A stretch of 64,000 nt of DNA from Linnemannia elongata (GCA_036320915.1 JAXBDG010000021.1:124001-188000), one strand, 5' to 3'. Positions 12,387 to 25,760 are shown, counted from the stretch's first letter. Numbers and translations are program-made. The notes: generated from the sequence alone by a model not told the origin.

Positions 12387-13642
12387 GGCTTGTTGTTAGC
12401 TAGTTGGTTGCTTCTTGAGATGCTGTTGGAGTGTTCGTGATCTCTCATTCTCAGTTTGCCAACAGAATGCAGTCCCTCGGTAGTGTGTGTTGTCCACGTG
12501 ATGCATTTTTTCATTTTTCGGTCGAGTGCAGACTGACTGAGTACAAAAAATAGGCGACTCTGGCCTTTTCTGGGAACCGCACCGACGTGCACTTGTAGAC
12601 GACGTCAGGATGTGGTCATTCTTGAGCGGTGGTGCTAGCCCAGCAAATGCAAACCTACCATAGCACCGAAAACACAAAAAAAAACAAATACAAATACAAA
12701 TACAACAACCGTTGAGATAGTTGCGCATAATAAAAGAAAAGAAACAAAAACTATATCTTGGGTAAGAGGACATCATTGGTGTCATTCTTCCCGCTTGTTG
12801 GCTTTGTTGGCGCCCTTTTCCGTACTATGCTCATCATCACATCACACCCCTTCGCTGCTGATAGCAGAATAACTAAGAGTGGTTGTGCTTTTTTTCTTTT
12901 GGTTCGCAGCGTGTCAATCTCGCCCCCCACTTCTATTGCTGCTAACGATTCGCGATGATCCACTTATGAGAACCATGGTCTCTGCATAAAAGACACCACC
13001 AGCCATCTCTCTCTTCGTCTCTTCTTCTTTTCTACCTTTTCTCTTCTCTCTTCACTTTTTTTTTCTTTCTTCACGGCTCCCTTCTTCTTTTCTCTTTCCT
13101 ACCCCCAACCCCCTTTCCTTACTTTATTTTCCAATTGCACTTACATATCATCACTTATTCAAACATCTTTCCCATTCAACCCCCTTTTTCTTCTCTCTTC
13201 TTCTTCTCTTTACTCGTCTTCACCCGTTCACTTCACATCCATTCTCACGTTCCCGTTCACTTTGTACATACATCCCACTCACCTCCAACTCTGCCCTTGA
13301 TAACTTCATTGTAAAAAAAAAAAAAAGTAAGGAGACAAAACGCGCGCTTGTATTCGTATCTTGATAATGATGATGATGATGATGATGCTGTTGTCGTAGA
13401 GTCTTCTCTTGGCTCATACGCACGACCGTCAATAAGCGGCCCCCTTCTACTTTTTTTTCCTGTCCCGTTGCTCACTCTTCTTATACACACGTCGTCGTTT
13501 TTTTTTAATACTTGTTTTTCTTCAACTCATTCTCAACTTCATTCCATTCACTTTCCCAACTCATTAACACAACTTTTCACGCTCTCGTCCAAACTCTAGT
13601 CGCGCGCTTCCTTCTAAAAAGACAAGAAACAGCGACTAAACT
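12387..13642. promoter_or_regulatory. Bidirectional promoter region, cyclin L / LEA-like gene
   Basis: A gene-free stretch between two divergent starts. The side facing the plus-strand gene (about 12990-13620) is strongly pyrimidine-rich on the coding strand, with repeated TTCTTCT and CTCTTC motifs. This resembles the leaders of other genes in the window. A short GATGAT run occurs near 13366-13388. No convincing TATA box was identified. Open frames here are low complexity. Confidence 0.5.
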
Positions 13643-16600
13643 ATGTCTTCAGGCAAAGCGAGGTCCAAAGGAGGCAACGTAAGTGACGCTTGTCTGTTTA
13701 TCATTTTGCACACGAGCCACTCTACTCTTACTTTTGTGTGATACCATCGGAGTAGCGTGACAGCATGAGACGGATGGTTTGTGCGTGTTCAAGTTTCACA
13801 TAACCAGAACACCACAACCCAAAGCAAAACCAGATTATGCATATTAACATGTTGTCATCAACACTCTTTCTCTACAATGCTGAAATACCCACAATATAGT
13901 CACCAACGTCGAGTCCTCCCCTGCCACCAGCACCCACGCAGGCCAAGAACAGAGGAGCAGCTGCTCCCCACCACTACCAAACCGAGTTGGCCTCCCCAGA
14001 GGCAGCAGCAGCAGCAGCAACAAAGGCAGGCAGCGGCGGATTGACACCCACCAGGACTCGCTCCAATAACAACATCAACGGCGCGGCGGCGTCCGCATCC
14101 ACTAAACGAGGTGGACTAAAGCCGACTCAGGCCCCACCAGCACTCGCCAACGGCACCGATGTCATCCAATCTACAACCCTGCAGAAAAAGTCGTCGTTGA
14201 GACGATTGGTCAGGCGAGGAGTTTTACTCTACCTGGCTTACACCTTCTTCTTTGTCTGCCCCTCCCTTCCCAACACCAAGTCCAATTACATCTGCGACAG
14301 GTTTGCGTCTCTTCAGGACCGGCTCCGGCCTTATACCGAACCTGCTGTTGAGAAGGCCGGCGAGACCTACAAGACTTATGGAGAGCCCTATGTTAACCAG
14401 TACGGTCGCCCCCTCTATTCTCAGGGGCAAAAGTACTATGCTGACGTTGCCCAGCCTGTCATCAAGACCGCCTCTGTCAAAGTGAAGGATGCCTATCACC
14501 AGTACGCTCACCCTCATGTCAACAAGGCATATCAGACCGTCTACACCCCTCAAGTCAAAGCTCATGTCAACCGTGCCCAGACCGCCTTCAATGGATACCA
14601 GAAACAGGCTCAAGACCAGCTCATCCATGCCCGCAAGTTGTCCAAGGATGCCAATGACCATATCTGGCGTCTCCATGCCGCCCATGTTCAGCCTGGGGTT
14701 GACAAGTTGACCCCTCATGCCAAGGTCGCTTGGAACCATGCCTCTCTCGGCGCCCACCGTGTCTACGACTCTGCCAAAGACCTGTACCTCAAGCACGTCA
14801 ATCCTTACGCCCAGCAGACCTACACCGTCCTTCTCGATGCCGCCGACAACGCCAGGGAGAGCTTTGCTTTCCACACTGACGAGATCTGGGGCACAAAGCT
14901 GAGCAAGAGGCACAAAAAGTCCAAGGCTGCGCGTGCTGCTGATGCTGCTGCTGATAAGGCTCGTCAGGCCAAACTCGCTGCCGAAAACGTAGCCCAACAG
15001 GCCGCCAAGAAGCTCAAACGTGAACCCGAACCCGAGACCTTCAAGGACACTCTGTTGAAGAAGGCCGCGGAAGCTCAGAAGCTCGCTGGAGAGTACGCCG
15101 AGGGCGCCAGGGAGGCCATCCACGACACTGTTATGGGCGCTCAGAAGGCAGCCGGTGACTACTCCGATACCATCAAGGCTGCTGTTTATGGAAGTGCAGG
15201 CGAAGCCAAGAAGGCTGCGGACCAGGCTGCTAAGGATGCCCAGGCAGCTGCTGCCGAGAAGGCCCATGGCGCTCAGAAGGTTGCTAAGGATGCCCAAGCG
15301 GCCGCTACCGAGAAGGTCTATGGCGCTCAGAAGGCTGCTAAGGATGCTCAGGCGGCTGCTGCCGAGAAGGCCTATGGTGCTCAGAAGGTTGCCGAGGAGT
15401 TTATCGAGAACGTCCGTGAAGCCACTGCCGAAAAGGCGCACGATGCCCAGAAGGCCGCCAGTGATAATGCCGAGTACTTGAAGAAGACGGCGGACGACAA
15501 GGTTCACGAGGCTGGTAAGCTGTCGGAGCGGATCAAGAAGGCTGTCATTGATAAGGCCCACGAGGCACAGGAAGCTGTTGCTCGTCAGGCCGAGCATATC
15601 CGCCATGCTGCTCGGGGGCAGGTTGAACATGTCCAGGAAGCCGGTGCTCATCTCCGAGACAGTGTTGTTGGAGCAGGCCATGATGCCAAGGAGACCGTTG
15701 ACAAGGAAGCCGAGTATGTTGCTGATGTTGCCCAGAAGAAAAAGCAGCAGGCGGAGATGGAGGCGAGAAAGTTGGCGGACCAAGCTGCCCGCGTGGCCCA
15801 GGAGTCTTATGATGCTGCTGCTGGTGAGGCGAACGAGATCAAGGCTAAGGTTGTCAAGACCGCACAAGATGCTGACCAAGCTATCCGTCACAAAGCCAAC
15901 GAGGCTTCCCAACAAGCCCAGAACGCGTTTGGGTATGTCGAGGAGGAGACCGAGGAGTCCAAGGCCAAGGCTAACAAGGCTGCCAAGAAGGCCAAAAAGG
16001 CTGCGCACAAGCAGGCCAAGGAGTTCAAGAAATCCGCCGAGAAGGCTGCCCATGACGGACAAGAGTACATGGATGTCCCTGTCGAGGCTGCCGAGAACGC
16101 CAAGGACTTTGTTGTCCAGCACGTCAAGGATGCCTCCGACCAGGCTGGTCAGGCTGCAGCGAACGCCAAAGACTACGTCGTCAAGCAAGTCAAAGATGCT
16201 TCAGACCAGGCTGGTCAGGCTGCAGAGACTGCCAAGCAGAAGGTCTTTGACGCCGGTACTGCCTCCAAGGCATCTCTGGCTGCGATGCTTGCCGGTATCG
16301 AGGAGTCGTTTGGCCACTTTTACGATTACGAGGATACCGAGACCAAGACCCTGTGGTCCAAGCTGCAGTCTGCGATCGATGAGCACGTCGAGAGCGCCAA
16401 AAAGTCCGCTCAGGATTTGGAGAAGGCTAACCGCGAGGCCTACGAGTCGTTTGAATCCTATGTACGTGATTGGCGCAACCAGGGTGGCGGTAATCTCGAG
16501 GACCGTCTCGCCAAGTTGAAGGAGCAGTCGATCGAGTCTGTCAAGAACATTGGTCAGCGCGCCGAGTCAGACCAGACGGCAGCAAAATCCAAGGTCAAGG

Positions 16601-17277
16601 TTCTCTCCAACAATGTCGAGGTTTACCTGAACGGACTGAAGGACTTTTTGGCTGACCGATTGGAGGCTTCGAAGGAGACGATTGCATCTGACCTGAACGT
16701 GTTCAAGGACACCAGTAGCAAGGACGACGAGAAGACTGTCCGTGACAAGTTGGCTCAACTCGAGACAGCCGCCAGGACCCGCATGGATGATGCCGGCAAG
16801 GACGCACACGCCAAGGCCCAGCAGCTGTTGAAGCAGGTCGAGGAGATCTGGTCCAAGTCTGAGGTTCAGTCCCGAGAGCTCGCAGCCAAGGCGCAGGAGT
16901 TGGCCAAGAAGACTAGCGAGGATGCCCAGTGGGCGATTAAGCATGCTGTTGGAAGTGACGAGGTCGATGACAAGAAGGAGGTCAAGGATGAGGAGGCACC
17001 AGGATCGCTCAAGAGAAAGTTCCACTCTGGTAAGGATACTGCAGCCAACCGCGCTCACGAGGAGGCACCCGGATCACTCAAGAGCAAGATCCATTCAGTT
17101 AAGGATGCCGCTGCCAACCGCGCTCACGAGGCCACAGACAAGGTAGAGAAGATTCTTCAAGAGAGGAGAGATTCTGGGTTCTCTGGCAGTGCTATCCCTG
17201 CTGACTCTGAAAACGCCGACAATGTCCGAGTTGTCACGGAGGAGCCTGGCTCTGGCCACCGTCACCATCGCTACTAG
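13643..17277 (+). CDS. Membrane-anchored LEA/apolipoprotein-like helical repeat protein
   Basis: Exon 1 (13643-13678) encodes only 12 residues (MSSGKARSKGGN). The intron runs 13679-13899, and exon 2 (13900-17277) carries the rest, for about 1137 residues. One hydrophobic segment near residue 120 (VLLYLAYTFFFV, after basic residues) suggests a single membrane anchor. Tyr/Pro-rich repeats follow (YKTYGEPYVNQYGRP). Then come several hundred residues of Ala/Lys/Glu amphipathic helix, including near-identical ~22-residue units (AEKAYGAQK, AKDAQAAA) at about 15220-15400. A more complex segment near 16310-16520 (YESFESYVRDWRNQ) is followed by duplicated EEAPGSLK units. From memory, ascomycete proteins labelled 'transcription factor hoxa13' share the Tyr/Pro repeats and the DWRNQ-like part, but no homeodomain is present. 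A structural, membrane, lipid-droplet or desiccation role is inference only. The C-terminus is GHRHHRY. Confidence 0.8.
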
Positions 17278-19068
17278 TTTTTTTTTTCACGATCCCATTC
17301 ACACATTTTGTTATGCTACTTTTTCTTCATGACTTTTTTCTTTACTTTTTGATTTGTTTAGTCCCCCCCCCCCCCCCCCCTTTTTTTTTCCTCAATAAAA
17401 ACATAACTTGCACTGTTGCACAGAATTATCACTTTTTTAATCTGGATGAATGAAAGGAACGAGATATACTGATCTTGTGAATTTTACGTGAGCATTAAAC
17501 AAGCGAACAGAAGGAAAACACCGAAAGCCCAAAGCCCACAGAGAATGGAACATTAGCGAAGGATAGGATGGGAGAGGAGAGGAGGGAGGTGTACGTGTGC
17601 TCTTTTTTGTTTTGTGTGACAAAGAAGAGAGAATGGTTGGTTAGTGGTCGATTGGGAGGGGACCCTCTTCGCTTCTCCCCCCCCCTTCTCTTTTCATCCC
17701 CACGGATGTTGTCCCGAAAGAAGCGAAAAAAAATATTTGTTGAGCATCAACAAATGTATGAAAGGGTAAGGTTAAAAGGTTCTGAGTGAAAAAGACACAC
17801 AAGATGCGCGCCCAGATTCGTAAACTCGTACTCTGTGTTCTTTTTTGAGTTTTCTTTTGTGTGAAAATTGTGGGCGCCGGGCGCGGCGCTGATCATGGGG
17901 AGAGGGGGGGGGGGGGGAGTAGACCGAAGAGAAAGAGAGAGAGGAGCGAGGCGGATGTGTTTCCGGAACGCGCATGGGTATGCATTTGAATTTTTGGTTG
18001 AACGTAAATGGATTCGAAAGCATTCGTCCGTCCGATCGTTGGTTTTGCATAGTCGTTTGGGGATATGTTTCTTGTCGCAAGTACATTTTTCAGACTTTTT
18101 ATTTGTTTTGAATGTTGTTGGTAAGAGGCTTCAGTTGGGATGATACTTTCTCACGAAGTAGAATAACTTATAGCCTGGTTGATTTTTTGGTTGGAAGGTT
18201 CAAAAGAGAACAATCGAGAGTCGAGAAGAAGGTCTGTTTCGTTGTTGGGTACAAGGGTATAAGGAGGAAAGGAAGAGTGATATTAGAGTTGGATGGGTGG
18301 ATAGGATGAGTATGCAGCTGTTTATGAGTAAGCTCTTGGGTACATGTAGAAGAGGTGGATTAGATGAGAAAAAGAAGGAAAGGAAAGGAAGGGAAGAGAA
18401 GAGAAGGACAAGGTAGACAGAAGGTGATTGGCCACTTGAGACGAACAAGTGAGCGTGAGTGAATGAATGAAAGAGTGTAATGCTCTCAACAAAAAAAGGT
18501 GGAAAGAAGAAGAGTGATCCCAAACCAACCTAACCTTGTTTCGTTCAGTCCATTTTCTCAGGCACCATCAGTTCTTTCTGCTGTGATGTGTGTGAGTCTT
18601 GTTCCCCTGCCATATGTCTTTTTTGTGTGTCTGTCCTTGATTCGATTTGTGTCCCTTTGTCCCTGCCCATTGCTCCTCTCCTTCCCCCTTCTCACCTCTC
18701 ACGCCTTTTCTTTTGTCCATACAACGGACCAGTGAAAACGCGCTATTTGTTCTCACTTGGGTCACTCTTTTTTTTTTTTTTTTTTTTTTTCTTTTTTTTT
18801 CTTTTCGCTTCCACTCTTCGGCTCTCATCCGTTCAACGGACAGACACACCTACCCACGCAATCCCCTTTTCTCTACTTCTTCTTTGATCCCACACTCCGC
18901 CCTCTTTTTACTCTTCTTCTCTCCTTTTTTTTTTTTTTTTTTTTTCTTTTCTTTTTCTCATCACTCAACAGTCATCCTCATCCCCACCCCTACCCCATCC
19001 CTTCAACACCTCTCCTCTCCTCTCCTCTCCTCATCACTACATACATACATACATATATATAACCAGAC
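17278..19068. other. Intergenic region and upstream leader of the paraoxonase-like gene
   Basis: No supported gene. The left end is the 3' UTR of the LEA-like gene, with an 18-base C run (17363-17380) and AATAAA at 17394-17399. The middle is purine-rich on the plus strand (17920-17950, 18360-18420). From about 18640 to 19030 the plus strand is strongly pyrimidine-rich, with T runs and CCTCTCCTCTCC repeats. It then turns to CATACATACATACATATATA just before the start codon. Frames here encode only F/S/L or R/K/E low complexity. Confidence 0.6.
17394..17399 (+). terminator. Poly(A) signal of the LEA-like gene
   Basis: AATAAA lies 117 bp after the stop codon, directly downstream of adjacent C and T homopolymer runs. 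Confidence 0.55.
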
Positions 19069-21284
19069 ATGCCATCACCAATGTTCTATGTCGGAAGCGC
19101 AATGGCCGCCGTCATCGGTATTGCCGCTTACCTCCCCAGTAAGTTGTCTCTACCTTCCTTTTGCAAGCTGTTACGTCTTGTATCTTGTATTGTTCGGGAC
19201 ACAGGTGCATCAATAAGCATACAGGAACCTTCAAGGCTATAGCAGGAGATTTGCCGATGTTGTTGCTTATCCAGGAACAGGACCAAGTGGGAGATGCACC
19301 TTCTTCTCGGTGCGCGCAACTTTTCCGGAAGTAGCGAGCAAGAGGGCTGCAAAAACACTCTCGTGGACAAGAATATGTAACATCAGGAATAACAAAAAGT
19401 GCGAAAATAGCAAAACAGATTCATTCGTGTGGGCTATGTTCAGCTTGACGACACAGACCAGTTTGATCTTTCAGGAAGCAGTATCTATACGACAGAAGTT
19501 TTGTCATCTTGAACTACACCCCTTCCTAACGAATCATTCTTTTAAATCATTGTCCTTATTTCTTTTAGTTATGAGAACCAAGACACTCTTGGAGGGTATT
19601 GATGTTGTCCCCAACTATGGCATGGACAAGTGCCAGCGTATCGCTGGTAAGTAACTTCTTCCCTTACTCTTGTTACTTACTCTTGTTACTTACTCTATGT
19701 CAGGATTGCGCGTGTTTGCATGTCTTGTTTGTTGTTTTTCCTTGCTGTGGAAAAAGTAAAGGAAGTTAAAAAAATTGTGAGCGTGGACCGGGATACATCC
19801 GAGAAATTTCTCTTGAATTATTTCCAACAAAACACAACAAAAAGAAAGAAAGTTGAATAGAGTTTCGATCCTCCATGGACTAGACCATTGGGTCAACAAC
19901 CAGATCTTCTTTCTCCTTTCCAATCCCATTCTTCATACAGATAACTAACACTCAAACGCTCATTGACAACGTGAATAATTAGGACCCTCGTTCTGTGATG
20001 ATGTCCGTATTCAACGCAACTTGAACATTGGATTCCTCGCCTGCGACCCTTCGTTCCCTTACCGCAACTATGCCGCCAGCATCTTTGATGAGTCCAAGAT
20101 CAAGGAGGACGGTGCTCTCTGGGTCTATGATCTCAACAAGGTATGTCCTTTTGCTTTATTACTCCGAACATGAAAAAGGGCGAGAAGAGGATGCTCACAT
20201 GAGAGGAGATAAAGACGACAGTTGAAGGCGCCATTGGCTAATATTTACAATTTTCATTCACTTCCACAAAAAACAGCGTGGATCGCCTGCTGAAAAGTTG
20301 ACGATCAAGGGCTTCAAGGGTCCCTTCCACCCCAGTGGAGTCACTTTCGCCCCTACTTCTGAGGATGGCACTCCTGCCCGTGTAGTTGTCCTTGTGGTCA
20401 ACCATGTCCCCAACGAGATCCCCCGTGTCGAGGTGCTCTACTACTACCCCGCCCGCAAGTCGCTCGTCTACAAGAAGACGATCTCGAGCGAATACTTCCA
20501 CGCGGCCAACAAGATTGCCGCCTCTGGCGTCGTCTCGCACATGAATGACGACACTCCTTCCTTCTTCGTCACCAACGACCACGGTTATAACCTCACCAAC
20601 TGGAAGCGCGAATACGAAGAGAAATACAACCTCCCCGCCGCGTCTGTCGTCTACTACCACCCTCGTGCTGACCGTGCCCAGGAGGTTGGCTGGCGCTTCC
20701 AGATGCCCGGAGCCATTGTCCCCGCAAATGCTCCTGATTCATACTGGTTGGCTCTCGGAAAGGGTGGTACCTTGGAGCGTTACCACTCGCACATGGTCTC
20801 TGCCGAGCACCAGGAGCAGACCATCATCGCTGCCGACACCCGCGAGCCCACCACAGTCTCCTGGCCCGGTATGATGATGGAGGAAACGATCCACACCGCC
20901 AAGGTCAACATTGGCATGGACTATGATGCGGCCACCAAGGGCTTCTACACGGTTTCTCACCCTCGCTGGAACGACTACCTCCAGCTCGCCAAGGAGAAGC
21001 TCGAGGACAAGGATGGCAAGCCTTCGGTCAAGGCTGGTTTTGTGATCTCTAAGGGTGTCGAGTACACTGTCCAGCAGGGTCAGGTCCGTCCCAAGCCATT
21101 GAAGGATGTTGAGTTTGACCCTTCAGAGTTCCCTCGCAAGTACAGGAAGAAGTTGTTCTTGGAGGAGATTGTTTCTCACGATGGGTCTGACTTTGGATCA
21201 CCTTCAGCTATTGCTAATACTGGTGACCGCGTCCTTATCTCCAGCCATTACGAGGACGGTTTCCTTGACTGCTACCTCTCATAA
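19069..21284 (+). CDS. Paraoxonase/arylesterase-like (SMP-30 superfamily) beta-propeller protein
   Basis: Exons 19069-19138, 19569-19646, 19983-20140 and 20277-21284 join in frame to about 437 residues. The N-terminus (MFYVGSAMAAVIGIAAYLP) is a hydrophobic segment that could be a signal anchor, as in animal PON proteins. The body follows the paraoxonase pattern: GPSFCDDVRI, then ACDPSFPYRNY, FHPSGVTFAP, VVLVVNHVPNE, SFFVTNDHGYN and ASVVYYHP. In PON enzymes two calcium ions in the propeller tunnel are held by Asn, Asp and Glu residues; the NDH and N-rich loops seen here fit that. The family hydrolyses lactones, aryl esters and organophosphates, usually with lactonase as the native activity. 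The substrate here is unknown. Strictosidine synthase-like proteins are the main alternative. The sequence TATATATAACC lies just before the ATG. Confidence 0.85.
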
Positions 21285-21358
21285 ACCAGCAATGGTTGTT
21301 TTTTGTTTCTCTTTTTGCTTCTTTTCTGCTTTGTATTATTCCATTCTCCAATACCTCT

Positions 21359-21364
21359 AATAAA
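21359..21364 (+). terminator. Poly(A) signal of the paraoxonase-like gene
   Basis: AATAAA lies 75 bp after the stop codon. Confidence 0.55.
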
Positions 21365-22119
21365 CCAACACTGCACTTCAATTTCATGCCTTGACTATTT
21401 GTTGTTTTGTTGCGTGTTTTTTATTGTCTTTTGGCCTCTTCCTTGTTCAGTCTTCTTACTTTTCTAATGTTTCGCCTCTGATACCACTGTATAAATAAAC
21501 ACACGCACTGCATGCTGCACCTCGCTTTGATAATGCGTTCACGACAACTATTCCCCCTCCGCCGACATTTGAAAAAAAAATATTGTCCACGACAAAAACA
21601 AGTATTTTCATTCTATCTCCTGCTTGTGGTTGATTATGCGCTTTACTACATTGTATCGTTCTTTACCGTGGGCGTAGTACGTAGCATGTCTTTCCTTTTT
21701 GTTTTATGTTCACTTGGTTATCTCTTACCCTTTTTGTTTTGATTGTTATTCTGGTGTGTGTGTGTTTTTTAAATACTTCCAGGGAACTCCTCCCAAATAC
21801 AAGCCCAGCCCAGTTCCGAGTAAATACAAAACTTGGCGCCCAATGCCACGCGCCATTTGCTCACACGCAGGACGAGACAGGCATCCAAGTCGCTCGCTGA
21901 AAAACTAAAGTGAAATTCGGTGTAACTGGGGGATGGATGGATAATGGATCAAAACAACAACAAAAAAAAAAAAAAAAAAAAAAAAAAAAACAATAGAGAG
22001 CAAGAGACAATTGGGAAGTGAGCATTTGGTACGACGATGGGAAACAAAACGGGGACGGACGGAGAAGTGATATATGGATGGGGGTTTTATGTGTTGCAGC
22101 GTATGTGGATGTATAGCCT

Positions 22120-22156
<37 letters not shown>
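22120..22156. repeat. Poly(G) tract, 37 bases
   Basis: Thirty-seven consecutive G residues about 465 bp upstream of the kelch start codon. Such a run can form G-quadruplexes. Its exact length may be an assembly artefact. Confidence 0.9.
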
Positions 22157-22157
<1 letters not shown>

Positions 22158-22619
22158 GCGAGAAAGGGGGGAGGGGTGTGTGTATGTGGACGATCGACTT
22201 CGTCATCCTTGTCAAAAGTGAGGACAAGAGGAAAGAGGACGAAGGGAAGGGCCAATGCAAAATTTTGTTTCTTTCCTTTGCTTTCCTTCCCTTCCCTTTC
22301 TGACATTTGTTTCTCTTTTGTTTCCCTTTTTCATAATAATTATCACACAGCATCCTATCTTTCATTTTTTTTTGTTTGCCACCATCTCTTCCATTTCTAT
22401 CATTTTTTTTGTCTTTATTCCTTTCCTCCTTCCTTCCTTCCCTTCCCTTCCCTATCTACTATCATCGCCACACACACACACACGCACATACACACACACA
22501 CTCACACACACTCGGCACACTCATCGACGTGATACCACTCCCTCATCTTGGAACCAGATTTGAACGACAATCATTCACTTAATCAACAACAAAAAAAAGA
22601 GAACGAGAGTTTACCAACA

Positions 22620-25600
22620 ATGTTCCCTGCACAAGCTGTGGTGCCGTTGGAGGTGAACCAGATCAACACCGGGAATTTTCCCTTGACAACCAGCTCACCT
22701 CACCCCTCACCGTCCTCCTCCAGGTAAAACAAATAAGCAAACAGGAGAAGTGATCACCCTCCTCTTCTTTTTTGTTCTCTTTGAGGGATGAGCCGCACCA
22801 TTCCATTGTGAGATGAGAGAAAAAGAGAGAAAGAGTGGGGAGGGGGAAAAGTGATGAGGATGGGAGGGGTGAAGGCAAGAAGGTGAGAGGGAAGGAAGGA
22901 AGGTAGGTAGAGGACTGGCGCGGATAGGAAGGAAGCTGACTGGGCTAGTTCGAGGAGGTCGGGGCTATTTAGACGCACGACCACGTTGTGAGAGTAGTCA
23001 AAAGGAAGAGTTAGTTCCTTCCAGCCACTGAATGAGTGAATGAGAGAGTGAGTGAGTGAGTGAGTGAGTGAGTGAGTAAGTGTGAGTGAGTAAAGACAGA
23101 AGACATTACCAGTGCGGTGCAGACTCTCGCCGTCTCTCTCTCACCCACTCTCTCTATTCCCAAATGACGAATACCGTCCTCCCTTCTGGCGGCGCCGTTT
23201 TATTATCTGTCATCCATTGATCCATCTTCATCGATACAGACACACACAGCACAACCACTTTTTACTTCTCCCCTATCCTCTCCTTTCCTCTTCCCCCTTT
23301 TCCTCTGCTCACACCAAGCAACGCACGCACGCACACCCTCACCCACTCACACCCTCACCCACCCACTCACTCACTCACTCACTCACACTCACATATAAGA
23401 TTATCAATCGAACGTTGTTGCCTATCGTCCTTGTACTCCCCCACGCCTTCCATCCTGTCCGTCCACGAGTGTTCTTTTATCCGCACTCGCCTTCTTTTAT
23501 TCTTTTTTTTTAATCCATTCCCTTTTTCTTCTATATACCTCTCTTCCTCTTACCTATTCCTCTTCTTCTTCCTCCTCCTCCTCCTCCTCCTCCCACTCCT
23601 CCTCCTCTTCTTCTTTCTCCTTTCTCCTTCCTCCCCTTCCTCCCTAATCAATCACCCGATCCAACTCCTCCTCTGATCAACTAACTCACTCTCTCTCACT
23701 CTCTTTCCCCCCCCCCCCCCCCCCCCCCCCTCTCTCTCTCTTTCTCTCTTATACACCTGATTCGCCTTGATCTATTCAAACCCATCCCAGGTCAAAGACT
23801 CAACCACCACCTACATCAACACCACCTCGCCCTCCCACTTCTTCCTCATCGACATCTTCCCGCGGTAGAGCCATCGGGCACTCTCAAGCACCCTCTTTCT
23901 CCTCCCAGTTCTCCCAAGGAACCATCGACTCACTCACTGATCAACCCTTAGCCCAGAGCCCCCGCCTAAGCTACCAATACCAGGAAGCAGCATCCCTCCC
24001 TCCTTTCCCTTCAAGGACCACATCACACCAACACCAGCACCAACACCAGACACTCCCCCAACGTTCAACCACTACTTCCTCCTCATCGTCCTCTTCGTCC
24101 TTTTCAGTACACGCGCCCTTCCAGTCTTCCAACCCTCCACCCGTATCGGCATTATCGACCCCACCAGGAGCACCCAACTCGAGCTTCACCAGCGTCAGCA
24201 GCTCGCACAGTTTCAGCAGTCTCAACAACAGCGCCTACAACCGAGAAGGCGCCATCATCAGCAACAGCATCCTTAATAGCGCCGTCTATCAGAGCTCCCA
24301 GCAAGGCGGAGGTGGCGGAGGACTGAACAGCAACAACAGCTTCTTTACAGTCAAGCATCGGCGAGATCTTTCTACTGGAACAATGTCGACCGTTTCAAGT
24401 CCTACCTCAGGGCAACAATACTCTTCTACTATGCCCCCCATCCAACAACAACAACAACAGCAGCAGCAGCAGCAGCAACAAGTGTATGCTGCCAACAGCA
24501 CGGCGTCGTCACCAACCTCCACTGGATCCATTACTCGTCCTCCTATGAGCTCGCAAAGGACACACCCTAGCTCCCCTGCGTCGCCTGCCTCTGGACAGGG
24601 CGTCAGCAATGTGCCCCCTGCGCACGTCAACTCCTCGTTCTCATCGTCCATTGGATCTACAGAAGTCAATGGTGCGATCCAATCAGGCAGCACAGCTAAC
24701 GGTTCACCCTCTGTTCAGGATTCCAACGGCGACGACAGTCCTGGTAGCGCTGCTGCTGCTGCTACTGGTGCTGCCGCTGTCGCTGCTTCTGTCCCGCTTC
24801 CAACGGATTCTACGACCTCTACCAGTTCGGCTTCCAGGACAACAAGTGCTTCTCAGTCGGGAGCACCGCCTACTACAGCCAACGCAGGAACTTCTTCCAG
24901 GCATCATCATCATCACCATCATCACCAGCACTCGCAAAGTTCAAGCGGTTCGCATCAGGTCTCAGTATCAGAGGCACGATCGGGTTCAGGAACAGGCGCA
25001 ACGAAGTCAACCACCTCCAGGAGAAACAGAACAAGAGATGGCAGCCAATCTGCTGGTGGACCAAGGCCAAGTGCGACCGTTTTGCCTGCTCCAACACCAG
25101 CCATGCATTGGTCGCGTGCCCGGGTTCATGGACAAATCCCACCCAAGGAACTTCGTGCTCAGACTGTCAACCTTGTGGGCGAGTCTGTTTACGTCTTTGG
25201 AGGCTGCGACACCAAGAACTGCTTCAACACTCTGTACATTTTCGATGCTGGTAAATGCACTTTCCCACTCTTCTCTCAACTTTACGCGAACGGAGATTCA
25301 CTCATTAACGCATTGATTGTGGCGGCGCATGAATGTTTGTGAAGAGAGGCGGAGGAAGGAAAAAAGAATACCATATACAACAACGACAACACCACGAAAA
25401 AAAAAAAAAAAAAACTGGAGACAATACCAAGGTCTTTTTATAACCCTCTTTTTTTCCATCCCGACTAATATTCTGTGGGGAAATTCTAAAAATGAATGCT
25501 TTTGCAATAGATACCATGCATTGGTCGCAACCAAAGACATTCGGATCGATCCCTCCTCCTTGCAGAGCGCATTCTTCCACTCTTGTGGATAACAAGCGGC

Positions 25601-25760
25601 TTTACGTCTTTGGCGGTGGTGATGGGCCTCACTATTTCAATGAGGTGTACATGCTTGACACAGGTACAGCTGAAGGAAGGCTTTGGTTGTTATAAATTTT
25701 TAGGATTTGGTATGATTTGTTATTTTTGAACGAAGTGGACGATCGCTGACCTAATTTGCC

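Larger units (their letters stand above)
21285..22619. other. Intergenic region with a 37-base G tract; upstream region of the kelch gene
   Basis: No supported gene. AATAAA at 21359-21364 ends the paraoxonase-like gene. An A run lies near 21961-21990. An uninterrupted run of 37 G lies at 22120-22156. From about 22260 to 22520 the plus strand is pyrimidine-rich, ending in a (CA)n-like stretch at 22470-22515 just upstream of the kelch start. Confidence 0.6.

Noticed and set aside
14224..16188. 654-codon open frame on the minus strand
   Set aside because: It is antisense to the LEA-like gene. Its openness follows from the Ala/Lys/Glu codon bias of the real gene, and its Leu/Gly/Ser product resembles no family.
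22037..22532. Frames containing poly-Gly or poly-Pro runs
   Set aside because: They come from the 37-base G tract read on either strand; the remainder is low complexity.
23040..23395. Repeated GAGT and ACTC units considered as a CRISPR-like array
   Set aside because: They are tetranucleotide microsatellites without unique spacers, in a eukaryotic intron.
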